Assembly: GCA_947561395.2 (NCBI GenBank)
Contig: OX387182.1
Location: forward strand, 38,681,949-38,745,948
Origin: Buxus sempervirens
Taxonomy: Eukaryota > Streptophyta > Magnoliopsida > Buxales > Buxaceae
DNA: 64,000 bases
Reading direction: 5' to 3'
The notes under the pieces were generated by a model. That model saw nothing but the letters and a program-made list of their open reading frames with translations. It was not told the origin of the DNA and made no database searches. The position numbers and the translations under genes are program-made. This document shows positions 13,112 to 24,436 of this stretch, in pieces (within the stretch, counting starts at the first letter, position 1; the number at the start of each line of letters is the position of its first letter).

Positions 13112-13243
13112 CCTGGATTTCTAAGCATAATGGTAGCCATAACATGGTTAAAACTAGAATTCTCTGATTCAACTTCAGCGGTATAAGTAGATTCATATAT
13201 ATATATATATTTTCAGGTTAATTTCAATTTATAATTGATGTCT
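13112..13243. other. Ancestral flank between two solo LTRs
   Basis: Short single-copy-looking DNA with an (AT)n run near 13196-13210. It continues the sequence left of 9896 once the family B solo LTR is removed, and continues into 27288 once the family A LTR is removed. Confidence 0.6.
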
Positions 13244-14352
13244 TGTAGCGCCCCAGATCCGGGTCTGCCCTATCACAGCACCAACCCGTACCCAAGACCT
13301 ACTTATGGGCCCAATAGAACCTGATAAACACAATTTCCTGGGCAATTACAATGTAATTATCAGAGTGCAGAACTAAAGAAGCATGGAATAAAAATTTTTC
13401 CATCTAACAAAAGATTTCCTGTATTATAATCTCCAAAACATAATATCTGTACATACAAAATACAACTAAGGCATCTAATTGCTCACAAGCTCTTTCCCAA
13501 TATACAGACATATACAAAAGATATCTCCCAAAGTGTAAGTCCAAAAATAATATTTACATCCCATTTACAATCCCCAAGACAGAATACAACATCATAAAAA
13601 TAATCCTACTGTGGGTAGTAGTCCTCTGTCTTGAACTGATGCTTACCCTCTATATCTGCCCTGGTGCGTGGCTCACCAAATGGATTTGAAAACAAATCCG
13701 GTAAAACAAAACACACGTGAGACTTAAAGTCCCAGTAAGCAGCAAACATGCATGTAGAGAAACAGTTTATGCAGCTTTTATAACATCATGATGATATTCA
13801 CAATTATATAGTACTAAATGCAGACCAAAACAGTTCAATCGGATATAAAAGAAATTCCAATTCAAATATCTCAATCAAATCAACAAATACGATCAAATAC
13901 TGTAAACATGTCTTGTTAGGACTCGTGGTTAGCATGTCTGTAAATTAGATTAATGACCAGTATCCATTGCCACCTACATGACTTATAGAGAGAAGCCTAG
14001 CTAGGGACATCTCAGCAAGCGGAGTACCCACGTATGGGCTGGCAAGTAGTCAACCTAACCGAGGATCCAGACAAAGTGGGATTCCCCACCCACTGCTCGA
14101 TGGATTGCATGGACTCCCGCCGGTTCCCCGCAACGGGGGGTTGCCGCAGCCCTTTGTTCCCCGAGAAGGCCTCACTGATTCCCCACAGTGGAATGCTATA
14201 TGGATAAGGCAATTAAAGCTAACAAGCCAATACCAACACACTAATTAGACTCACTGTGGATCCACACCAAGAACAACGTCCAATTTGACGACTCACAAAT
14301 TCAAACCAAACCAATCAAATCAAAGAATAAAACCAATGCTTAAACCAAAGCC

Positions 14353-14500
14353 AAGTGGAATTCCCCATCCACTATTAAATCAACCGAGGCCAAGTGGAAT
14401 TCCCCATCCACTATTAAATCAATCGGGACCAAGTGGAATTCCCCATCCACTACCAGTCCATACCAAGGGCAAGTGGAATTCCCCATCCACTACCAATAAA
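14353..14500. repeat. 39-bp tandem repeat, four copies
   Basis: AAGTGGAATTCCCCATCCAC recurs at 14353, 14392, 14431 and 14471, with diverged spacers. A degenerate relative (AAGTGGGATTCCCCACCCAC) occurs near 14074. It lies in the downstream (R/U5) half of the family A LTR. Confidence 0.82.
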
Positions 14501-15067
14501 ACCATAGGCCAAAGCCTTGCCAAATCATATAAGGGTTTTTCAACATCGCTTGCATAAATCCAAGCCAAATCAAAACGAAGATCATAAAATCCTCAAAACA
14601 CATTTTCGATGAGTGGATTGATCTTAGAAATCCTAAATAAGTCACCATACCAAAATTCGATGGATTCCGAGACAAAAAGTTTTGGACCTAAAAAATATTG
14701 TAAGTCTAGTTGAAAACGTTGACTTTTCGGTGTCGAATTTTTCTAGACAAATCTACAAGGAGTTTGGGGCTCAATTTCTGGTTGTAGTCTATTGGAGGGT
14801 ATACAAATCATCTAGAATTTTCTGGGCTTCTGAATCACTCATTTGGATATCAAACTCAAAAAGTGGTCTTATTTGAAAATCGGGAAAACTGGAAATTTAG
14901 GCACAAACTGGAAAGTTGACTTTTTATTGGTTGGGAATTGGGCCTTGGGAGTATTTTTATTGGTTCCAAATGGGGGGTAAAACCTTATTTACATGTAAAG
15001 ACTTAAGTAAATGGAGCAATAAATACACAGGGTTGTTTGGAAAAGGGTTGAGGAGAAAAAGGGTGAA

Positions 15068-15215
15068 GAGTTCTCAAAAACAGGCTTCAACGTTCGGGCG
15101 TTAAAGGCATAGACAAGGCGACGTTCGGGTGTTGCGCTAAAGAGTTCTCAAAAACAGGCTTCAACGTTCGGGCGTTAAAGGCATAGACAAGGCGACGTTC
15201 GGGCGTTGGGCTAAA
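15068..15215. repeat. 74-bp tandem duplication
   Basis: GAGTTCTCAAAAACAGGCTT starts copies at 15068 and 15142. Both continue through CAACGTTCGGGCGTTAAAGG with a few changes. Surrounding DNA to 15430 repeats short CGTTCGGGCGTT and GCGCGCTAA motifs and is locally CpG-rich. Confidence 0.8.
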
Positions 15216-16049
15216 GACTGGGGTTAACGTTCGCGCATTGAAGTTTAGAGTTTGCGCGCTAAAGGGTAAATCAAGGCTAACGCGCGCGCGGTAAGTTCAA
15301 CGTTCGCGCGCTAAGGTCACGATTAGCCCTGGGCGATTAATCCTGTTTCGCGATTTAAGATAACAGAGGCTAGTTTTTAGGGGTTTGGCACAGGATTAAT
15401 CGCCAACTTTCAGGATTAATCGCAGGGTCGGGATTTTGAAATATTTTGACTATTTTCAACACAAAACTCATGTAAATCCTTTACAACCTTTCCAACATCA
15501 AAATGGGTGATCATAAAACATCCCAACACACTTAAAACATCTTCTGAAACAAAGATTCATCTCAAATCTACATGAACACAAATCAAACGCATGAAACCTC
15601 ATTCAAGACACAAATCTCAAACCCTAATATAAAATAGGATCAATAGAGTTGGAAGTTCATGGCAAATCAATAGAAAAATAACCAAGATCATCATACAATC
15701 AAAACCCTACGAATTTTAGAAATCAAAACCATCATGCAAGATCATTTCATCAAATAAACCAAATCCTAGAGAGAGAATACGAAAGTTGGTAATTCATTTT
15801 GTTTGGAAGGGTTTGCTACTTACTTGTTAATGGAGAAGCACAACTTCTCTTCAAGTTCTTCTCTCCTTCTTCTTATTTTTCTTCTTGCTCAAGCTTTCAA
15901 GTGAGCTCACAATCTTCCTCCCTCGATCTATACGTCCAAGACAAGAGAAATGGGTTTTCAAACCCTTAATTAGGAATTAGGGCATCCTTTTATATGCCCA
16001 AGTTTTGGGTCTTTCAAATCTGCCCCTAAACAAGGCTTTTATTCAACTA

Positions 16050-17278
16050 AAACCCTGGGGTGTACCTAAGGCATACCAGGGGTACCTTAGTGTTATTCGA
16101 GTAGGGTACCTTAGTATTAAGTGGGGTACCTTAGTGTCAAGTGGGGTGTTTGCCTTAGCCACTTCAAAATGCATGCTTTAGGAATGCTTGGGAGGTGTAC
16201 CTCAGTTAACACAGGAGGGTACCTCAATTATATGAGGGGTACTTTAGTTATTTGAGGAGGTACCTTGATGTTTCAAGGGATTTACCTTAGTCATTCTAAG
16301 GAGTAAACTTTGAATAAGCTTAGGAGGGTGTACCTCAGTTATATTGAGGAGGGGTACCTTGATTATTGAGGGGTGTACTTTAGTTATACAGGGGATACCT
16401 TTAGGAAATACAAGGAAGTGTACCCTTGGTAACATGAGGGGTGTACCTTAATAATATAAGAGGGTTACCTGAGTTATAGAATGGGTGTACCTTAGCTATA
16501 AGAGGGGGTACCTTAGCTATATAAGGGGCTATACCTTAGGGAAAACAGTGGGGGGTTACCTTAGTTATATAGGGGTTACTTTAGTGAGACAAAGGGGGTA
16601 CTTTGGCTATATAGGGGGTGTACCCTAGGTAAAACAGTGAGGGGTACCTTACTTATATGAGTGGAGTAATTCTAGGAAATTCAAGGGGTGTACCCTAGGT
16701 AATATAGGGGATGTACCTTAGGTATGTTGGAGGTACTTTAGTTATATAAAGGGGGTACCTCTAGCTGTATAAGGGAATGTACCTTAGCTAAACAAGGGGT
16801 ACTTCAAGTAAGATAGTAGGGTACCTTAGTTAAAATAAAGAGGTACCTTAGGCAATACAAATGAGGTATCTTAGGTATAATTAGGGGGTACTTTAGGTAT
16901 TCGAATGGGGTACCTTAGGCAAAACAGGGGGGTACATTAGCCAATATGAGTGAGGTGCCTTAGGTAATATAAGGGGGTACTTTAGGTATACATGTGAGGT
17001 ACCTTAGGCAATGCAAGGGGATACCTTAGGTAAACACAGGGGTACCTATAGGCAAACACAAGGGGATACCTTAGATGAACACAGGGGTACCTTAGGTAAA
17101 CACAAGGGGATACCTTAGGCAAACACAGGGGTACCTTAGGCAATTAAAGTAGGATACCTTAGGTGAAACAGTGGGGTACCTTGGGTAATACTTGGGTGTA
17201 CTTTGGGTAATACTTTGAGGTGCTCTGGGTAATACTTGGGGGTACCTTAACTATAGAAATGAGGTATCTTGGGTATAC
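16050..17278. repeat. GGTACC-centred minisatellite, left part (about 1.2 kb)
   Basis: About 55-60 degenerate units of 20-24 bp with consensus near GGGGTACCTTAGGNAANACA. The core GGTACC (a KpnI palindrome) or one-base variants recurs through the block. The unit is clearest at 17020-17160, where GGGGTACCTTAGGCAAACAC repeats almost unchanged. The array belongs to the family A LTR and resumes at 26805 after the nested element. Confidence 0.9.
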
Positions 17279-19640
17279 TGTAAAACCCCAAATTTTCCTT
17301 AAATAATAAATTAAATTAGTAAATAATATTACCGAGAGTTATGATTGATAAAAACATTTTAATATTGTAGGGTGTGATCAACTTAGCGGAGATCCAGAGT
17401 TAGACGCAGATCTGACCGTCCGATCGTGAGATATCGAGGTATGTATTCTAATTGGGCAAGGTGTATAGAAGAGTTGCATGGGAGATGCGTAGGATCAGGG
17501 GGTATATATATGTATAAAGAAATAACCTAAATTGTATACTTGTATTGTCGCTCGTATTGAAGAGCCGCAAGCGACGAAACCTGTTTGAACGACCAAGAGA
17601 AGAAGAAGAAGAAGAAGGAAGGAAGGGCTGGGCGTGCGTTCATCGTCCAGGGAGTTCCTTAGTGCAAGAGTTTCGCCATTGTTCAGAATAGAGAGGGAGA
17701 AATCAGCGTATAGAGGTAGGTGACATCGTTTTGGTTTAAAATTGGATTTACCCTTGTTTAATCGCAAATGCATGTTTCTATGTTATGTAATGTTGTATTT
17801 AGTTAGCTAAGCATGCTATAAATACACTAGAATGAGTTTAGATGAGGAAAATCATGATTTAGAACTGTTTCTGCTCGATTTGGCAAGACTGCCGACCTCG
17901 ACTGTACTAGGTGCTCATCGGCGATCCTAGGCGCTGGTTATAAATTTGAGGACGCCGTGGACCGCGGGACGACAGACAGTGGGCGCTCGAATTTGCACAA
18001 CCGCCGACTGATGACCGCCCGGAGCGATCCGAGGCACTCTCAGCAGAAAATCCAATTTTTCATAATTTCGAACCTAATTCAACTCTAAACTATTTTTAGA
18101 CAATTTTAATGATTAACTAAGGTCTTTTAAGACCAAAATAAACTATCTAATTCCCTGTTTTTCAGAAAAACAAATTAGGGAGATATTTAGGACATTAGTT
18201 GCCAAGTTTTGAAGGCAAATGAGAAATGTGATTTTGGAAAAGCCTAACTACCATTTGATTATCTAAACACTTCTAAATGACATTATAAATCATAAGACAT
18301 TATAAAGAGAATTCAGAATCCGAATGACTGAATAATGAAGTAAATGCACAGATATAACCATTATATGCCGCTAGGCACCAACCCTTATAGAATTATGATA
18401 CTCTAGGGAATTTTGGAGTCTAGTGGGCATAGCTGATTATGGATCCATAGTCGTAGCTAGATAGCTGAGGGATATGTCATTTGGGTTGAGTTACTCCTAT
18501 ATGCGACGCGCTTCCTTTGCAAGTTAGTTTGTCTGGGAAGGTCCTATGTCTGGAGGGACACCCCGGTGAGCCGCTGGTGATTCCCTGTACATGTGGATAA
18601 GCGACTATTTCCATGTATTGATTCTGGTGCTGCATGCTGGTGGTACATGCCAACTCTGATGGGTACGTGTGCAATAAGTCGGTGACTACGACTCTTGTCT
18701 AAGCAGCGCTGCATGGGGCTTGAGTATCATTAGTAGCATCGCTCCTAAGTCGCACGGTGGTATAGCAATTGGTTGAGAATCATCTCAAAAGGTTTATCTA
18801 TCTTTGTGAGTCTTACAATGACACTGAAAACACAACACTTGATATGATTATTAGTATTATTGTGCACGTGCGGGATGCATGTGATTGGGATATTGGTTGG
18901 ATGTGACTGCTTAGTACATCCTGGCAATGTGTGGATTATGCTACTGATTTGGCTATTGAGTTCTTATATTAAAACTTGCTGAAATTCAGTTCTAGAACTG
19001 TTTACCAAACGGTTTTGTGTTCATGAATGGTATAAATGATTATGCGAGCCTGATTTATCGATGTTGCTTAATCGTGCATGAAATGTTACTTTGCTTATAT
19101 TAACTGTTTAGTCATGCATGTGTTACCTACTGAGATATTCGTATCTCACCCTACTTCTATTCCATTTTTTTCAGCTGATACGCGAGAGGGGGATCTCTTA
19201 GACTTCCAGGGAGAGATAGCCGAGTATTCGCCGGAGGATTATTATTATCCAGATCTTGTCTGAGGTGGATTGATGTCATAGACTTAGCACTTTTAATTGG
19301 TTTATTATCATTTATTTGGATTTGATGTATGAGAGAGATAAGAGAGAGATAGTAACCAGTTCATTTTACCAGACTTTGATATTACTGACTGATGGTCAAG
19401 CTTTATGCTTAGTTGAGGATTTTGATCTACACTTCCGCGCATACTTGTTTCCGCAACTCTGATAGTTTAATAAAATGATTGGATTTTTCTTTCTTTGGTC
19501 TGGTATGTTATTGATGTTGTAATTGATATGGGCCAGTAACACCTCGGATTTGGTTGTTGAACTAAATTCGGGTTGTTACAGTAGTGAACCGGGTTCGGGT
19601 CGGGTGTCGCTTTGCACTGACCCGGGTTCGGGGCGTTACA
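17279..19640 (+). repeat. 5' LTR of the Tekay-like element
   Basis: 2,362 bp, TGTAAAACCCC... to ...GGGGCGTTACA. A TATA-like run (TATATATATGTATAAA, 17503-17518) marks the probable promoter. Small reading frames inside (for example 19078-19263) recur in the 3' LTR and are not evidence of genes. Confidence 0.95.
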
Positions 19641-19644
19641 GAGA

Positions 19645-19655
19645 TGGTATCAGAG
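19645..19655 (+). other. Primer-binding site, initiator tRNA-Met type
   Basis: TGGTATCAGAG starts 4 nt after the 5' LTR. It is complementary to the 3' end of plant initiator methionine tRNA (canonical TGGTATCAGAGC), the usual minus-strand primer of these elements. Confidence 0.9.
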
Positions 19656-19764
19656 AAATGGTCCTAACCTTAGATTAGCCAGCTTTAGGGGAATGGGATT
19701 GTGAGTACGCTAGATAGAACCCCTAGAATTATTGGATTCTAACAAGTGAAATTGTATTTTGCAG

Positions 19765-22700
19765 ATGGCTGGTAGGGGAAGACGTGCTAGAGTTGATCCT
19801 ATTGAGGAGGAGCAGCAGGATGTTCCACTACCTCCACCACCTCCAGGGGTGATATATGGACTGTTGTTGGCACCTTGGCAGAGCTTCTTGCCAAGGAGAG
19901 GGAGGAGAGACTGAGCCAGCATGGCAATGGCGGAAATGGTGGCAATGGTCACGGAGAGGAGCCTGTACATGAGCAGGCCATACATACGGCCAAGGATCTT
20001 GAGCAATTCAGGAAATTGGATCCACCTATCTTTAGTGGACGACCAGATCCTATGGAGGCTGAGAGATGGCTGATGCGAGTCGAGTGGATTTTTGAGGCTA
20101 TGGGATGCCCTATGGACCGGAGAGTGCGTTTGGCAGCATTCTTGTTTGAAGGAGAGGCAGTGCACTGGTGGACAGCCAGGAAGAGGCAGGATCCACAGGC
20201 TACGTACATGACATGGGACAGATTCCGAGAGGTCTTCTATGACCAGTATTTTTCTGAGGAAGTCCGGCTCAAGAAGGAGCGGGAATTTATGGAGATTACT
20301 CAGGGAGGCCAGACAGTGGCTCAGTACGAAGCTAGATTTACAGCCTTGTCCCGATTTGCACCTCATATGACACAGGATGAGAGGAGGCTGACTTCACATT
20401 TTGAGCGGGGTCTGAAGCCTGAGATTAGGAGTATGCTGACAGTACTCTTGTGCACCGAACTGAAGGACGTGATACGTAGAGCCACTAGAGCTGAGAGTGA
20501 CTTGGAAGCTAGAGCGAGCCAGAGCAGAGCTAGGCCGCCTATGAGGCCGGCAGATCAGAGAGGTTTCCTTAGTGGGAACAAGAGACCCAGAGACTGGACT
20601 AGGGCAGAGCCTGCAGGAGGACAGTATAGATCAGCTCCGAGGGCATGTGCCAGTTGCGGCAAATACCATGTACCTGGACCGTGTGTTGCAGCGCCAGGCA
20701 CCTGCTACAGATTCGGTAGGCCGGGTCACAGGATCACGGATTGTCGGTTTCCTTCTAGTTATCAGCCGTTAGCTGTGCCACGACCGGCATTACCATCGCC
20801 AGAGACCGCGCCTGCTTTTCCACAGAGGCCACAGTTCCAGCAAGCAGCTCAGAGAGCACCGGTTGGGTAGAAGCGCCAGGGCAGAGGACCAGTTCAGAGA
20901 GGAGGCTAGAGGCAGGCAGTACCTACTCAGCAGCAGCCAGCGAGGGTATATGCAGTGGATGCACATGAGGAGCGTGAGCCCGATCGTGTGGAGGATATTG
21001 AGGGTGATCCCGAGGCACCTAAGTTGATTGGAGGTATTCTCTTCATCTGTATTAGATCAGCATGTGTTCTGTTTGATTCTGGTGCTTCCCATTCTTTTAT
21101 ATCGCCTACTTGTGCACAACGGATTGGTTTGTCACCCACTGAATTGGATACTGCTTTGTCTGTGCACACACCTTTGGGAGAGTCTACTCGAGTGGAGCAT
21201 ATGTATAGAGACTGTATGATTAGATTGGGTAGATTGGAGTTGTCTGGTGATTTGATTTCCTTAGACATTGGAGGTTTTGATGTGATATTGGGGATGGATT
21301 GACTATGTAGACACCATGTGACGTTGGATTGTTATGCGGGTACAGTGATAGTTAGAGGGCCAGATCAGACCACTCATTGTTTCAAATGTGAGGGGTTGAA
21401 GTCGCGGATTGGTCTGGTAGCATCTGTGATAGCAGAGGAGCTTAGGAGTGACACCCTTGTCATCTCCGATGTACCTGTTGTACAGGAGTTTGCGGATGTG
21501 TTTCCAGAGGATTTACCTGGATTACCACCTGCTAGAGGAGTAGAGTTCAGGATACAGTTGATGCCTGGTACGGCTCCAGTTTCTAAACCACCCTATAGGC
21601 TTGCGAAACCAGAACAGGAGGAACTTAAGAAACAGTTAGATGAGTTCCAGGAAAAAGGTTTCATCAGGCCCAGTATGTCTCCGTGGGGCGCTCCAGTTCT
21701 ATTTGTCCAGAAGAAGGATGGAAGTATGAGGATGTGTATTGATTATAGGCAACTGAATCAAGTAACGGTGAAGAACAAGTATCCGTTGCCTAGGATTGAT
21801 GACCTGTTTGATCAGTTAGGAGGAGCATCTTGGTTCTCCAAGATAGACTTGAGGTCAGGATATCATCAGGTGAGAGTAGCAGAGGAGGACATAGAGAAGA
21901 CAGCTTTTCGTACACGCTATGGGAATTATGAGTTCTTGGTTATGCCTTTTGGGTTGACCAATGCCCCAGCTGTTTTCATGGACCTCATGAACAGGATTTT
22001 TCATGCATACTTGGACAGTTTTGTAGTGGTGTTCATTGATGACATCCTAGTATATTCTAAGACCCGAGAAGCACATGAAGGGCATTTGAAGTTAGTATTG
22101 TGCACTTTGAGAGACCATGGATTGTATGGGAAATTTAGCAAGTGTCAGTTTTGGCTAAGGCAAATTTCTTTCTTAGGTCATGTTATCTCAGGAGAGGGTA
22201 TATCTGTGGACCCTGAGAAGGTAAAGGCAGTGGCAGAATGGCCTAGGCTTACTACAGTGACAGAGGTCAGGAGTTTCCTTGGGATGGCAGGTTACTACAG
22301 GAGATTCATCGCTGGATTTTCACGTATAGCTGCATCCTTGTCTAATCTAACCAAGAAGGCAGTGAAATTCCAATGGGATGAGAACTGTGAGCAGAGTTTC
22401 CAGGAATTGAAGCAGAGATTGACTACTGCACCGGTTTTGATTGTGCCATCCATGGATGAGGCATTTGCAGTATATTGTGATGCTTCTAGGATAGGCTTGG
22501 GATGTGTATTGGTGCAGCAAGGTAGAGTTATAGCGTATGCTTCGAGATTGTTGAGGCCACATGAGAAGAACTACCCTACCCACGATTTGGAGCTTGTAGC
22601 CATAGTCTTTGCACTGAAGCTATGGAGGCATTACCTTTATGGGGTAGAGTTTGAGATCTTTTCTGATCATAAGAGCTTGAGATATCTGTTTTCACAGAAA

Positions 22701-24425
22701 GACTTGAATATGAGGCAGCGAAGGTGGATGGATCTGCTAAAGGATTTCAAGTTTACTTTGCAATACCACCCTGGTAAGGCAAATGTAGTGGCAGATGCTT
22801 TGAGTAGAAAAAGTTCAGTTGAAGGTCAAATAGCTACTTTAGCAGCTTTCATGATGAGCCAGTGTCGATTGATTGATTCAGTCAGAGATTGGCAGGGAGA
22901 GTTTAGCATGCCACAGGATGGAGTAATTCGAGTTGCTCGTGTTCAGATTGAACCAGATTTGATCCAGTTGATTCGGGAGAAACAATTGATTGACCCACAG
23001 TTAATCCGGACTAGGGAGATGATGAGTAGAGGATCTGAGGGAGCTGTAGATTTTGCAGATAGAGATGGGCTATTGAGATATAGAGGTCGTATTTGTGTTC
23101 CAGCTAATGAAGAAATTAAGGAGAAAATATTGACAGAGGGTCATAGATCGAAGTATGCAGTTCACCCAGGAAGTACGAAAATGTATAAGAACTTAAAGGA
23201 AATCTATTGGTGGTCAGGAATGAAGAGAGAGATTGCAGAGTATGTGGCAAAGTGTTTGATATGCCAGCAAGTGAAGGCCGAGCATCGGAAACCACCTGGT
23301 TTACTTCAGTCACTTCCTATTCCAGAGTGGAAGTGGGAGCATGTGACTATGGATTTTGTATCTGGGTTACCACTGACAGCAAAGAAGGAAGATGCTATTT
23401 GGGTTGTAGTGGATAGACTGACTAAGTCCGCACATTTCTTACCTATGAGCACTTCGCAGCCGTTGAAGTCTTTAGCTGAGTTATATGTCAGGGAGATAGT
23501 GAGACTTCATGGAGTGCCAGTTTCTATAGTGTCTGACAGAGATTCACGATTCACAGCACGCTTTTGGCTTGCATTTCAGGCAGCTTTGGGGACTAAGCTT
23601 AATTTCAGCACTAGTTATCATCCTCAGACAGATGGATAGTCTGAGCGTACCATTCAGACTTTGGAAGACATGTTGAGATGCTGTGTTATGGATTGGGGAG
23701 GCAGTTGGAATCAGCACCTACCATTGGTGGAGTTTGCCTATAATAACAGCTATCAGGCGAGTATTCAGATGGCACCATTCGAGGCACTGTATGGCAGACC
23801 GTGTAGATCCCCGGTGTGCTGGGTGGAAGTTGGGGAAAGACAACTCATTGGGCCCCAGATTGTACAAGATAGCATTGAGAAGGTGAATCAGATTAGGCGA
23901 AACATGCTTACAGCCCAGAGTCGTCAGAAGAGTTATGCAGATACCAGAAGAAGAGATTTACATTTTGAAGTTGGTGATTGGGTGTTTCTGAAGATATCAC
24001 CATCTCGTGGAATCAAGAAATTTGGAAAGAAAGGCAAGTTGGCTCCAAGATATATAGGTCCGTTCGAGATTAAGGGTACAGTGGGACCATTAGCATACAG
24101 ATTGGCTTTACCTACACAGCTGGAAGGAGTTCATGACGTATTCCATGTTTCTATGTTGAGGAAGTACGTGCATGACCCTACTCATATCATTCAGCATGAG
24201 CCGATAGTAGTGCGAGGGGACTTGACTTACGAGGAGCATCCAGTTGAGATTTTGGACAGGAAGGAGCAGGTTCTTCGTACTAAAGTGATACCACTTGTGA
24301 AAGTACTTTGGCAAAATCACACGACTGAGGAAGCTACTTGGGAATTGGAATCAGAAATGCAGAGGAAGTATCCCGACTTATTTCCAGAACCGCAAGGTAA
24401 ATTTCGAGGGCGAAATTTTCTTTAA
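19765..24425 (+). pseudogene. gag-pol polyprotein of the Tekay-like element, broken
   Basis: The ATG at 19765 opens an N-terminus (MAGRGRR...) that goes out of frame before about 19854. The rest lies in one frame to TAA at 24423-24425. In order: gag capsid (about 19990-20520); a CCHC knuckle near 20703 in which the second Cys is replaced by Phe (CYRFGRPGH); aspartic protease (VLFDSGASHSFIS, about 21065); reverse transcriptase with FIDD (about 22033); RNase H ([10 protein letters not shown], about 22473); integrase with an HHCC zinc motif (about 23160-23260), MDFVSGLP and SDRDSRF; then GVHDVFHVSMLRKY and a chromodomain-like tail ending near EEATWE. In-frame stops are TAG 20868-20870, TAG 20907-20909, TGA 21300-21302 (after ILGMD, where Trp is expected) and TAG 23637-23639 (after QTDG, where Gln is expected). 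The rest is well conserved. Confidence 0.93.
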
Positions 24426-24436
24426 GGAGGGGAGGA
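24424..24436 (+). other. Polypurine tract
   Basis: AAGGAGGGGAGGA directly abuts the 3' LTR and would prime plus-strand DNA synthesis. It immediately follows the gag-pol stop codon. Confidence 0.88.

Noticed and set aside
16050-17278. CRISPR-like array
   Set aside because: Units of 20-24 bp drift continuously with no constant repeat/variable spacer structure, and the genome is plant. It is a minisatellite.
19078-19263. 61-codon frame in the Tekay LTR, also at 26237-26422
   Set aside because: Identical apart from one residue in both LTRs because the LTRs are copies. It is not homologous to any retrotransposon protein I know and is too short to support.
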